64,000 bases of DNA from Pterois miles (lineage: Eukaryota > Chordata > Actinopteri > Perciformes > Scorpaenidae). Where the stretch lies: assembly GCA_947000775.1 (NCBI GenBank), contig CAMQGK010000299.1, positions 16,357,501-16,421,500 of the forward strand, in the 5' to 3' direction. Below the pieces are notes generated by a model. That model searched no databases and was not told the DNA's origin. It was given only the letters and a program-made list of their open reading frames with translations. The position numbers and the translations under genes are program-made. Below, piece after piece: positions 33,824 through 43,980 of the stretch. Position 1 is the first letter of the stretch. Every line of letters starts with the position of its first letter.

Positions 33824-34211
33824 TAGAGATGCACCAGTTTATCGGCCGAATGTCGGCATCGGATGTAGTCGATGTTTATGTGTTGTGCTGCATCGATTTT
33901 GTGCCGGCTGAATGTTGTGTTGTTAGCTACTCGTCTAATTACATTTCTATTTGTTTCACAAAATGTTTTTGTCGTGCTGTGTAAGTGCTGAAACATAATT
34001 CATCTCATTGAGAAGGTGCTTTTGAAGCAGTTATTTATCATATTATAGAAGGTTATACTAAAGCTTGTTTCATAAATTTGTCCAATTTAATTTGTGCTCA
34101 TTCAAGATATGAATGAAGGGCTGAACAAACAACAACAAAACATCAGTATCAGCTGTCGGCCAAATTTAATTTAATGATATCTGTTCATATTTTCCAACTG
34201 GTGCATCCCTA
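33824..34211. mobile_element. hAT-like MITE with GATGCACCAGTT inverted ends
   Basis: Left end TAGAGATGCACCAGTT (33824-33839) and right end AACTGGTGCATCCCTA (34196-34211) are inverted with one mismatch in 16. The interior has ATCGGCCGAATGTCGGCATCGG and, near the right end, TCAGTATCAGCTGTCGGCC. These match the teleost element I recall as starting TAGGGATGCACCGATA. Flanks ACTTTTTA and CTTTTTTA agree at 6 of 8, compatible with an old target duplication. The short Cys-rich frames over it are not genes. Confidence 0.82.
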
Positions 34212-36298
34212 CTTTTTTAAACTCTGATTTTATGCACATGGTAGTCTGTTCTTTATGCTATTCATACAGTTTTCTTCACATTACATTTTAAAAATCATAA
34301 TATATATTGTTGCAACCCTTGTATCGTGGTACGACTACATACTACTTGCAGTCGGTTGAACAGTGAATGCCTTTTTTCTTCCTTGACATGGCACCAATGT
34401 GTCTTGTGCCTCTCTTAACGGTGCATATTTTATACTGTTTATCTTACTAGATCATCCTCCACGTTAATGATGAATAACTGGTTAATCGTGTAAAACGTGA
34501 CACACACTGACACACAACTCTTTTCAAGCCAACAGTTGACGACTTCTCGCTCTTGTAGTTCTCGCTCGCGCTCTCCTGCCAGACACGTTTGTGATCCCTC
34601 AGGCTGCCGCCGCGATACTCATTAATAATGATGCTGCTATTGTTTGGTAGTAGTCTCGCTGTTGCCGTCAGTTCGCGCCTGTTTGTCGGTCTCCAGATGT
34701 TAGTCAAAGTAAGCAGTAAATTAGATCTAAGTGAGATGGGTCGAGGTTAAGTGCGATGGAAGAGGAGATGGTGTGACGGTGGTGATGAGTATGATTGGGA
34801 AATTAAGTGCCAATATGAAGCCCCGTTTTCATGTGAACTCAGCGAAGCCACTGACAGGGGATCTGCTTCATGCCAGACCATTACAGATTGGTTTTGAGCC
34901 CTTTCCCACAGACGAGCCACAAGAATATCCATGATGCAATGTGCTGATGCAAAGCAGACGAGTGGAATCTTGGCTGACATTTTTGCTGAAATTACATGAC
35001 TTCCCTCCAACGAACCCAGATTATCAGTTGATTAAAAGCATCACAGTGAATACTTCATGTATTATCTCTTCTGCTTTGACTTCTTTCCCACTTTAAAACA
35101 TTGCGTTGTTAAAAGAGCGCCTCAGAGTATTTCCAGAGGCAACTGATGCGTGTAAAGCTGTCGATCTTATGGCTGATGATGATATCCTCTGCTGGAATTG
35201 CAGGTGCAATTGGGAACTTTGTATGCTAAGATGACACTTTGCACCCCCAGAGGGAGAGCTCTTTATGACTTGCCCTGTTTAGCCTCGCACGGCTCGCTCT
35301 GCATCGTCAGAGGATCTTTTACCCGAAGGCAGAACAGCGAGGCAGGATCTGATCTTTTCCATCCACCATCATTCATAGTCCTGACAGGCCAGTGAATTCC
35401 CCACACCCCTCCCAGCGCGGAGTTCAAAGCCTTACATTTGCCACCAGAGAGGGGGGTGTAGTGGTGAACTTGGGGCCCACTGACAGAATTTACCCTCAAG
35501 ATGTTTTCAGTTGAATGTCCTCTGAAGTGGGGAGACTTTTTCTGCTTCTGTTTTAGACTTCCTCAAATCCACTGTGTGTTTTTTATCTGGTGAGATCATA
35601 TCGACGTCGTTTTTTTAGACACTTCGGGGAAGCAGGGGAAGCATATATCCTACAATACAACCCGCTTCTTGCAGCGTGCATCAAAGTCGCTGCTTTGGAA
35701 ATGTAGAACTTTTAATTTGCCTTAAGGCTAATAACTGCGATGCCTTTGCTCTCTTTTGATTTGCGCCGACTAATGATTGTCTTCAATGTTGGATTGAAAA
35801 ATAGTAGGGCAACTACTCTGTTCCATAACAGCCTCTGAAATACTTCTCAAAACTTACTTCAATTAGTGCTTGCAGTCAGATTGTTAAAACTTCATGAACT
35901 GTATTTACAAGGCAGGTTTTACAGCCCGTCTGTAAAAATGTAAAGATGTGGTGGCGATGTTGGGACTTGGTAGGGCAGGCTTGGTCAGATAAGAGTCAGT
36001 CACGTTGAGGACTAGACTCAGCCTTTGACAGATCTTATCAAAGTCTCCTCCTTTTTCTTTGTGCAATACTTCCAGGCTTGTTTTGAGCTGTCAGATAATG
36101 ACTTATTCCTTTGAAGCTTCTTTATAGCGTCGTGCCTTTAGGTCAGATGACAACTAGAAATGCAGTTGGACAGCACCAGACCCCCAAACACATCCTGCAC
36201 CTTTGATCAAGCAGAACTGGATCTCCTTGTGTTGTAGTTGGTGTCTGTAACTGTCATACTACCTTCTCTGGTTTGGCATTTTGGTCAAGTCTTGTTAG
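34212..36298. other. Apparently unique non-coding stretch
   Basis: About 2 kb with no recognised repeat. The 65-codon frame at 35198-35395 follows an AG acceptor-like site (AATTGCAG) but shows no known domain. TTGTTGCAACCCTTGTATCGTGGTA near 34310 may be the end of an old MITE. Confidence 0.35.
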
Positions 36299-36381
36299 TG
36301 TGTTAGAGTCAGTGGGCAACTCCAAAGCCTTAAACTGTCATTCTGTCTAACAGCCAGCAGGGGGCGACTCCTCTGGTGGCT

Positions 36382-36676
36382 AAAGAAAGAAAGAAAGATA
36401 TTCCTTTATTAGTCCCACAGTGGGGAAATTCAGTTTTACACTCACACACAGTACATATACATGCGTCAATGGAGAGATGTCAGAGTGATGGGGCTGCTCC
36501 TGACAAGCGCCCAGAGCAGTTGGGGGTATGGTGCCTTGCTCAGGGGCACCTCGGCAGTGCCCAAGAGGTAAACTGGCACCTCTCCAGCAACCAGTTGGTC
36601 TTGGTCCATGGGGGTCTTGAACCCGTGACGTCCGCGTCCTAACCAAGTCCTTACAGACTGAGCTACTGCCGCCCCC
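36382..36676 (-). mobile_element. tRNA-derived SINE, copy 1
   Basis: On the minus strand a tRNA-like head GGCAGTAGCTCAGTCTG (A box) is followed by GGGTTCAAGACCC (B box; plus 36612-36624). The body includes CTTGGGCACTGCCGAGGTGCCCCTGAGC. A LINE-like 3' tail follows (AATTTCCCCACTGTGGGACTAATAAAGG, then an ATCTTTCTTTCTTT run). The tail suggests mobilisation by an L2-type LINE. Flanks share AAAGATA, a possible target duplication. The 88 and 76 codon frames are SINE translations. Confidence 0.85.
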
Positions 36677-36884
36677 AAAGATAAAAGCCCCCTCATAAAA
36701 GAAGTCTATGAGAAAATGAGCCTACTTCTCACTTGATTTATTACTTCAGCAAACATTGTAAACCTGAGTTTATGATCTCAGTCGCTAGTTTCAATACAGT
36801 CTTCTTCAATACAGCATGATGTTGATTTAGTGAATTATGGTTTAGAGTCAAATACACCATAAAGCAAGCAATGCTTTAGAGCAA

Positions 36885-37290
36885 GGGTGTCAAACATACG
36901 GCCCGAGGTCCTGAACCGGCCTGCTAAAGGGTTTGATCCAGCCCACTGCGTGACTTTGCAAAGTGTAAAAATTGCAGAAAAGTATGCGATTTTAATTTTT
37001 CAGGGCTCAATTCTCAAATACTTTGTCACATTTATGACTTTCAGTGAGTATTATGTCAAAATTTTAATTAAAATAAGTCAGAACTTTGACAACGAAAGCC
37101 AAAATGATGAGATATTAAGTCAAATGTATTAATAGTTTTCATAGAAATCATAATTAACAGAATTAATTTAAATTTGTGACTTAAACGTGGGGAGTCAAAC
37201 TTAAAAGATATGACTCAAAGCTATGTATATTTAATATGGAAACTAAGATTTTCATTTTTCAAGGCTGGATTTTGAGATGTGTACTTAATG
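36885..37290 (+). mobile_element. hAT-like MITE (GGGTGTCAAACATACGGCCC)
   Basis: The left end AAGGGTGTCAAACATACGGCCCGAGG and the GGTTTGATCCAGCCCACTG block are characteristic of a widespread vertebrate hAT-type non-autonomous element, from memory. The right end is not defined by an inverted terminus; its limit is set by where the host repeat resumes. Confidence 0.55.
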
Positions 37291-37482
37291 CCACCGTCTT
37301 GCGTCACGTGTGGTTGCAAAAGACCAAGATAGCGATGGCGACAATGCTGAACTCGAAGCCTCAGAACAGCAGTCCACGAACCAACGGATGTCCACATCTT
37401 ATATACAGTCTACGGTTAGAGTGCTGTTAGAGCAACATTAACAAAGACTAACAGCTAACTAACAAACAGCGTCCTACACATT

Positions 37483-37722
37483 TTCTTAAAGGAACAGTGT
37501 GCAGCATTTAGAGGGATCTATTGGCAGAAATTGAATATATATTACGTATGTTTTCTTTAGTGTATAAACGCCTGCAGTTTGCGGGCAATTCATGTTTTCA
37601 TATTTTCGCTTCAGCCACCATAGTTCTACACGCCCGGCACATGGTAGAAGTTTCACTTGGTTGCAATCTTAATCCTCACTACTAGAAGCCGCCAAATCCT
37701 ACACACTGCCTCTTTTTTAAAA
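37483..37722 (+). mobile_element. MITE with AAAGGAACAGTGTG ends
   Basis: Left end TTAAAGGAACAGTGTGCAGCATTTAG and right end CAAATCCTACACACTGCCTCTTTTTTAAA are imperfect inverted repeats. GGGATCTATTGGCAGAAATTG and TTTCTTTAGTGTATAA are shared with a second copy at 42096-42240. Confidence 0.75.
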
Positions 37723-38638
37723 AGTCTAACAATACAGCATCTTGTACATTTTCTAAAACGTAAACCAAGGATCAATATTCTATTGTCTGATATCGTCATT
37801 GTCTTCACTGTGGCTGTTGTCGTCTACAGTTCCTCAAAGTCAGCCTTGCACTTTGCTATGCAGTATTGATCATGACCCACTTTCTTTGTGCATTAAACTG
37901 TGCAACCTCACAACCTCGTACTGTTTTCTCGTTGCACCTGTGGTCGCTTTGTTAGCAGGAAATAGGAAGTCGCTCATTTACAACTCGCTCTGCTGTGACC
38001 TGCTGTGACTTTGTTGTCAACACATCAGCAAAGCTGCAGATGTCCATAGCAATTGATATGCGGGGGTTTAAATTATGGTGAGTTTGTTGCTCAGATATTT
38101 ATAGCTCAGAAAGTCCTGATCAGTGCAACGAAAAAAGCAACTTTTTAGACGCAGTCCATCATGAAAGCTGTTAATCATACGTCCTGTATGAACCTTGCTA
38201 CAGTTCAGTAAGGGACATGCCTCATGTTCTGTGCAGTATTTGTGCCTTTGCACCAGGATGGGCTTAGATACACTATATAAGATAGCTATCCAGGCGGTGC
38301 AAATATAGCACAGGCATGTGATCACATGCCACAGTAATGCTACTGAGATCAAACTCGACACAGGACACCCATCAGCATGTACACAGGACCAGCAAAGTCT
38401 CACACTTACTGTATAAAAAACACACACGAGACAGCTGTATATTCATTTCTACGCTACAAAGTTAATGCATCGTAGATGTAGGAAAATTGGGAAAGTTGCA
38501 GTATTGACACAAATTGTGCAGTTTCAAAGGGGGTAGCAATTTAGTTTTACACATCTATAAAGTTGGCAGGATGCAAGACTGACTATAAAAACAAAGACTG
38601 GTCTGCAATAAAGAAATAGATCCTGACATTTAGTCGTT
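37723..38638. other. Non-coding stretch
   Basis: A 119-codon minus frame (38068-38427) has no recognisable domain. No repeat identified. Confidence 0.35.
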
Positions 38639-39028
38639 AGCATGAGTCAGCTTTAAAAAATAATAATAATAATAATAAAAAATAGTAATAAAATAAAATG
38701 ATATATGAATATATAAAATAATACATTCATACATTTAAAAAATTGTAAGTATGTATATGTACTGGAAAATAACATATGCACATATACAATTTCAAATCAA
38801 TTTAAAAGTACCAAATGAAGCCCCCTCGCCGCCGCCGTTGTGCCTCGCTGCCAGTGGACGGGGTGGCGCCCCCTCCTGACCCTGTCATTGTTATAGTTGT
38901 TATTTCAATAATTGTTATTATTATTCTAATTATTAGTAGAATCACTTATGTTCCTTGCTCATTTATTTATTTGATTAAAAATCTAGCTGTTGCCATGTAA
39001 TAAAAAAAGCATGAGTCAGCTTTAAAAA
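38639..39028 (+). mobile_element. Unidentified retro-insert with a 21 bp target duplication
   Basis: An exact 21 bp direct repeat beginning AGCATGAGTCAG lies at 38639-38659 and 39008-39028. It brackets a 348 bp insert (38660-39007) that ends GTAATAAAAAA. A long exact duplication with an A-rich 3' end is the mark of target-primed retrotransposition, plus orientation. The insert starts with TAA repeats and AT-rich sequence. It then has a GC-rich patch (38821-38885, CCTCGCCGCCGCCGTTGTGCC) and ends AT-rich. I do not recognise its source: a SINE, a truncated LINE or a processed transcript are possible. Confidence 0.8.
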
Positions 39029-39068
39029 CACTGGATCCTGCAACTCAGTAGCATTAATATTCTTATCA

Positions 39069-39393
39069 GAAGAAGAAGAAGAAGAACAACCTTTATTAGT
39101 CCCACTAGGGGAAATTCAATTTACACTCTGTTGTTAACACACACATGCACATACAGGACCCATATACATGCAACAATGGAGAGATGTCAGAGTGATGGGG
39201 CTGCTCCTGACAAGCACCCCGAGCAGTTGGGGGTTTAGTGCCTTGCTCAGGGGCACCTCGGCAGTGCCCAAGAGGTAAACTGGCACCTCTCCAGCTAACA
39301 GTTCACACTCAGTTCTTGGTCCATGTCGGGACTTGAACCGGTGACCCTCCGGTTCCCAAGCCAACTCCCTACAGACTGAGCTACTGCCGCCCC
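39069..39393 (-). mobile_element. tRNA-derived SINE, copy 2
   Basis: Same family and orientation as 36382-36676. It has a minus-strand head GGCAGTAGCTCAGTCTGTAGG, a B box GGTTCAAGTCC (plus 39330-39340), the CACTGCCGAGGTGCCCC body and a tail ending AATTTCCCCTAGTGGGACTAATAAAGG with a CTT run. It sits against the left part of a GGGCTGTCAA-family MITE; CTTATCA on its left and ATCAACATGGGAG on its right suggest it inserted into that MITE. The 93-codon minus frame is its translation. Confidence 0.85.
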
Positions 39394-39401
39394 AAACAAT
39401 C

Positions 39402-39798
39402 AACAATATCAACATGGGAGTGGGTAAATATGCTGCATTATGCTAATGTATGTATATATTTATTATTGGATCAATTCACAACAATGACAAATATTGTCCA
39501 GAAACCCTCTCAGGTACTGCATTTAACATGAAAAATACGCTCATATCATAACATGGCAAACTGCATGTTTGCCAGTTGCCAACAGGCAACAACAGCTGTC
39601 GGTGCTACAGCTGTGACTTGCCGTTGTTTGGACATGTTTGGTGCCAGTGGATTCATTCGGTTTTCTAGTTTCATATGATGCCAGTTTAGCTTTAAAATCC
39701 GCTACAGCCTAAAAACTGCAAATTGTGTTAATGCGTTAAAGAAATGAGTGACGTTTTGCATCAAGGTGTTATTATTGCATTTACTTTGACAATCAGAG
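39402..39798 (+). mobile_element. GGGCTGTCAA-family MITE, left end displaced by SINE
   Basis: ATCAACATGGGAGTGGG, ATTTATTATTGGATCAATT, TATTGTCCAGAAACCCTC, GGCAACAACAGCTGTC, TTCTAGTTTCATATGATGCC and GTGTTAATGCGTTAAAG follow the order of 49790-50362 reversed. The right end (TTTACTTTGACAATCAG) is a worn version of TTTGACAGCCC. Confidence 0.8.
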
Positions 39799-39829
39799 TG
39801 TAATTTTTATGGGACGGGGCTGGTAGGTG

Positions 39830-40045
39830 ACACACCCAGTTAGTTGCAGGCTGCAGTGACGCTGTGAAGACGACGACAGCGACCAATCAGACCAAACTGG
39901 GCTTTTGTTCGGGAGGCGATCTAAAAGAGACAGCGGCTAAAACGGAGTGTTTAGGACAGAGGGTGAATACAGGTATATTCAGATAGACAGTAAGAGAAAG
40001 ACTGTGTTTTTGAACATTAAAGCATGCAACAGACTCTGGAAATGT
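39830..40045 (+). repeat. Teleost repeat shared with 21165-21243
   Basis: CCAATCAGACCAAACTGGGCTTTTG, GCTAAAACGGAGTGTTTAGGACAGAGGGTG and TGAACATTAAAGCATGCAAC are blocks of a common percomorph repeat. The last block recurs at 21170. Boundaries are approximate. Confidence 0.5.
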
Positions 40046-42095
40046 CTCCTAACTCCAGATTTTCTCCCTCCATTGCAACAGAAGACAACTGTTTCCATAG
40101 AGTGAATAACACTCATCATGGGTAAACTGACCTTTATGTGTAAAATCGGTGGAGTTCCCCTTCCTGTGCTAAATCCTATCTGAAGAAGTGAGCCAGGTCA
40201 CATTACTAATGAACATTAATCAGATCCTCAGGCAGCATACTTGTCACATATTTGCAGGTGAGCCACTCCCCAATAATTCAGTGCAAATACCATCTGGAGG
40301 ATTCACATTGGTGTTGACAACCCGGTGCTGGTTAACCACCTGTCAGATTCCTTCCCCGAGACATTCATTCTCACTCACACACTCTTTATTCCTCCACACT
40401 CAATTTATATTATCGGTTAGCTCCAGCAGGAGGGCATCATATGACTGCTTCTCCATTCAGGCTCTTTATTGTTTGCCCAGTTCCCCATCGCAATGAGCCA
40501 CTTCTCTCCTGTCTTTTTTTATTTTTTTGCCCACGCCGGTCTGCAGGGGAAGAGCCCTCCAGCTAATTAGAGACTTGCCAGTGGAATTTCACTGCGACAA
40601 AGGGAGCTATTCATGTCGGCAGGATGGTGAAAAGGCCACAGTGGCAGCGGCGATAGCATTGCTAGCAAGATGAAGAGACTTCACTTTGAAGCTCGTCGTA
40701 CTTCCAAGCTCTCAGCCCGATGCTGCTCAGCCGTCAGCCCCCTCCATCGCTTCGCTCTGCAGTGTTGTGGGGGGTAGAGCTGATTCGGCCCCTGTCATAG
40801 ACTGTCAGCGCAGGGGGCTAAATAGTTGACCTCCCATCTTAACATGTTGTCTTCAGCGAGCTGATCTGGTGTCTGTGGCATATCTGACCCGTATCCCTTC
40901 ATTTCAAACAGACATTCACCGCACGGACATAATCCGTTTCACCGCCTCTCTATTAATCCACCACTTGCAAGCCCACAGATCCCCTGTGTAAACTCAGTGC
41001 GTGACCTTCGGCCTCATCTATTAGCTAAATTAGTCAGAAGCTCTTGCACTTCTATCCATAAAACTATCCATCCGTTTCCCCATCCTCTCCTCCCCACAGC
41101 AGGGAAGAAATGTATTCTTTATGTTCAGGCGGAGGGGAATTCCCCTCATGTGGAATGTGAAATGAAACCCAACCATCACATTTTCCACACATGCCATCAA
41201 GTGTACACAGCTACCGCGCTATAAATGGCAGCTAAATTCATATCACCGCACCATATACATCCCAACCCCAGTGTCCACACAGACACGTAAATAAAAATGT
41301 GATACACAGATATCCAGCTGCAGCACAGACGCTTCCTAATTTCACAGCACGTGCCGCATATAGAAAGCCAGGCACACGTGCATTCCTTCCGGCACTTCTC
41401 CTCCGATGGGACCATAAAGACATTAACGGCTTCCTCTTTGCTTCCCGCCTCAAAACGCTTTGCAGTTTAAGCGGATTTCTTTCCTTCCTCTTTCTCACTT
41501 TCACAGATTTTTCTCACAATTTTCTGTCTCTCTTTTCCTCCCATCATCTGTTTTTCTTTTGCTGTCCCTGCTTTGGTGTTGTGTGTGGGAAGTATCTGTC
41601 TGTTGTGGGCAGTGTGCCTACCGACGCTCGTGGGCATTACCGTTCATGTGGATTTGTTATTGAGACACAAACCATAATGAATTGTAGCAGGGATTATTTG
41701 CCTGTGAATGCTTAAATACGTTTTGGCATTACCGTGCCGTTTTCTAAAATGAAGTTGTCATCTTTGTAATAAACCTCACGGGATAATAAACAAGTTGTGA
41801 GGTGCAGCTGGTGTAGCCACAATCAGCTTTTCATTTTGTGATCAACAGGAACTGACTGATAGGAACTAAAGTCAAAAGGCATATTACATTTTTGCATAAA
41901 GCTAAACTCTCTTGAATTTTCTGCTTTTGCCAAGTCACTGAAGTCTCGCCGCCGTCACTCTGCTCGCTGTCACATTTTTTAAATGAATGACTACCGTTTG
42001 TGTTCACACCACAGCAGGTATTTAGTTTTTATAATATCACAAAGATATAATCAGCTGTCATGTTGTGAATGATGTGGGTAAAGCGATTTCAGATA
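40046..42095. other. Long, apparently unique non-coding stretch
   Basis: About 2 kb without repeats, so it stands out in this repeat-rich window. Frames of up to 138 codons (41299-41715) lack domains. C/T-rich blocks at 40360-40540 and 41460-41580. The lack of insertions could reflect conserved regulatory DNA or an intron under constraint, but sequence alone cannot show that. Confidence 0.35.
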
Positions 42096-42240
42096 GTGTA
42101 GCATTTCAGGGGATCTATTTTCAGAAATCGATTATAATATTAATAAATATTGCTTCTTTAGTGTATAACCACCTGAAACTATGAATCCTGTTTTCATTAC
42201 CTTAGAATGAGCCATTTACGCACCTTTAAAGGAAATGTTG
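42096..42240 (+). mobile_element. Fragment of the AAAGGAACAGTGTG MITE
   Basis: GTAGCATTTCAGGGGATCTATTTTCAGAAATCG, TTCTTTAGTGTATAACCACCTGAAACTATGAATC and ACCTTAGAATGAGCC match the left half of 37483-37722. The family is interrupted at about 42225, where another repeat begins. Confidence 0.6.
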
Positions 42241-42850
42241 TACATTTTGGGAAATTCATTAATATGAAGCTAATGTCAGCAGATGGTTAGCTTAGCGTAG
42301 CTTAGCATCAACACTGGGGAAAAAAAGGGGGAAAGCTGGCCTGGCTCTGTCCAGAGATAATAAAATCTGCCTGAAGCTCGCTTATAAATATGTTATTTAT
42401 GCAGTGCCTTTAATAATCCTGTTATCCATGTGTGAAAGTGTGAAAGATGGAAAAAAGCAGTGAGAGTGTATGTGACTGTATAGCACAATATGTGTATGTG
42501 AAAACAAACAAAAGTAAAAGATAGACTTACAGTATGAGACATATGCTTACTGATCATATCGGGCAACCAACGATGAAGATGCTGTAAAGCAGTGGTTCCC
42601 AACCCAGGTACAGCTTAAACAAACAAGATTCAACTTTTTAAGGTGTATTGTTTTCACTTTAAACAGAGATGTTAGCTGTTTTCCCTGCCCGGTCTTAATG
42701 CTAAGCTAGGCTAATTTAACATGTCATGACTCCAGCTCTATCGACACCATATTGATGTAATGTTTGTCATTTCACTGTCAGAAGGAAAGCAAGTAAGTAT
42801 ATTCCCCTAAATGCTAAGTGAATATGGCAATTCACAGCTGATGATAGTGC
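42236..42850 (+). repeat. Teleost repeat with GTACATTTTGGGAAAT end, interrupted
   Basis: Starts GTTGTACATTTTGGGAAATTC and includes CAGCAGATGGTTAGCTTAGC and GCTCTGTCCAGAGATAATAAAATCTGCC. Its second half (42660-42815: GTTAGCTGTTTTCCC, AATGCTAAGCTAGGC, GAAAGCAAGTAAGTATATTCCCCTAAATG) resumes after about 250 bp. That break includes CAGTGGTTCCCAACCC at 42590, the start of another MITE. Fragments recur at 21640 and 24656. Confidence 0.55.
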
Positions 42851-43146
42851 AGCTAGCTTAGCACAAGAGTGCTGCACTAGCGTCTTATCTGAGATGACAG
42901 GCTGGTAAACATCAAAGTGTGACCCTACAGGTAGCAGACGTCTGTAGCACGCATGCTAACGTCTGCCTGATGTCAGTCTGTCAACGTCTGCAGCTCCGAC
43001 GCTGACATTAAATCCAGTAATGCTAGCTTTAGGAGGATGTTTTTGCTCCCATTATAGCGTGACTGTGACGCAGGCCCATAGATAAATGTTTGGCTTTCAT
43101 GTCTGACTGTGAGGTAAACAGGCCGAAGCTTCAGAGTTAAATTTTC

Positions 43147-43372
43147 ACAGAAGGGAGGGGGGGAGATAGATGGAGCGGAAGAGGAAAAATGGATAGGATG
43201 AGAGGGAACAGAGAGAGACAGAGGAAACAAATACAAGGTCTTCAAGCAAAGAGGAAATAGAGGAGGAAGGACAGATGAAGGGAGAGGAGTCAGCAGAGGA
43301 AGTACAGACTGAAACAGAGAACAAGAAAAGTAATAGCGATGAGGACGGAGGGGACAGGGGGAGGAGGGGTGG
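43147..43372. repeat. Long purine-rich tract
   Basis: About 225 bp dominated by A and G on the plus strand (GGGAGGGGGGGAGATAGA at the start, GGGGACAGGGGGAGGAGGGG at the end), with scattered pyrimidines. It makes acidic/basic frames such as 43275-43472, which I do not accept as coding. Such tracts can adopt triplex DNA and often precede exons or promoters by chance. Confidence 0.7.
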
Positions 43373-43496
43373 TTGTCCTTGCCGGCCTTTGTACTGTACG
43401 GCCTTGTTTGTTTTCTATATGCTGTATCCCTCCCTTCCTCCGCCCTGTGTCTCAGCTGCTCACCCACCCTAACAATCCTCTTTTTATTTCTTCCAG

Positions 43497-43568
43497 GGCG
43501 GAGGCGAGGCGGACCACACAACGCAGGAGGAAATCATTAACCGCACACAAACACACACAATATGACCG
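43497..43568 (+). other. Candidate exon with start codon near its end
   Basis: The upstream intron end looks complete: a CTAAC branch-site match (branch A at 43472), a pyrimidine run and TTCCAG at 43491-43496. The 3' side is CCG|GTAGGT with GT at 43569. The 72 nt between carry ATG at 43562-43564 with A at -3, giving M-T-(split codon), as in a 5' exon just before the first intron. One other frame is open throughout. No protein similarity is recognisable, so it may equally be a noncoding exon or chance. Confidence 0.25.
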
Positions 43569-43980
43569 GTAGGTTGTGTTCTGCCCGTCTGCCCATGTGA
43601 TTAATACATGCATGTTTATAATGCGTGTGTACACATCACGGACTCAGCAAGTGGCTGGTTTGTGTAACGATTCATTAGCTGTATCCCGTCCACAGACCTC
43701 ATCCTCTAATTGTGCGTAGTGATTTGACACATATGCAGTACATACAGCTCATATGCTCAGTCGCTCTGTAGCTTACAGCTTATAACCAGGAAGGCTCCGC
43801 GACGCCCACTGACGAGTCCTTACAGGCATTATAACATGTTTCCCTGATTTACCCAGTAAAATATAATCTCTGACAATTTTAACAGAAGTAAAACTCAAAA
43901 TAGACATTCATCTATTTCTTTTAGTAGTTCCTTATTCATCTAGTTGTGTTGATTTATATTTGACATTGTTACCTCACATC
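43569..43980. other. Non-coding stretch
   Basis: Follows the candidate donor site. Nothing recognised. Confidence 0.3.

Larger units (their letters stand above)
36299..37430 (+). repeat. Long teleost repeat, copy 1, interrupted by a SINE and a MITE
   Basis: Matches 56104-56745 in the same order. Shared blocks are CCAGCAGGGGGCGACTC; GAAGTCTATGAGAAAATGAGCCTACTTCTCACTTGATTT; AAACATTGTAAAC with CAGCATGATGTT; and finally ACCAAGATAGCGATGGCG with TTATATACAGTCTACGG. Relative to that copy, this one carries a SINE at about 36382-36676 and another insertion at about 36885-37290. So both arrived after it. Confidence 0.75.

Noticed and set aside
35198..35395. 65-codon frame after an AG site
   Set aside because: No donor site at its end, no domain, ends in a stop directly.
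36612..36668. Possible minus-strand tRNA gene
   Set aside because: Same reasoning: it is the tRNA-like head of a SINE present again at 39.3 kb.
42973..43521. 182-codon minus-strand frame
   Set aside because: It overlaps the polypurine tract (Pro/Ser/Leu-rich on this strand) and shows no domain or family similarity. Its length is explained by composition.
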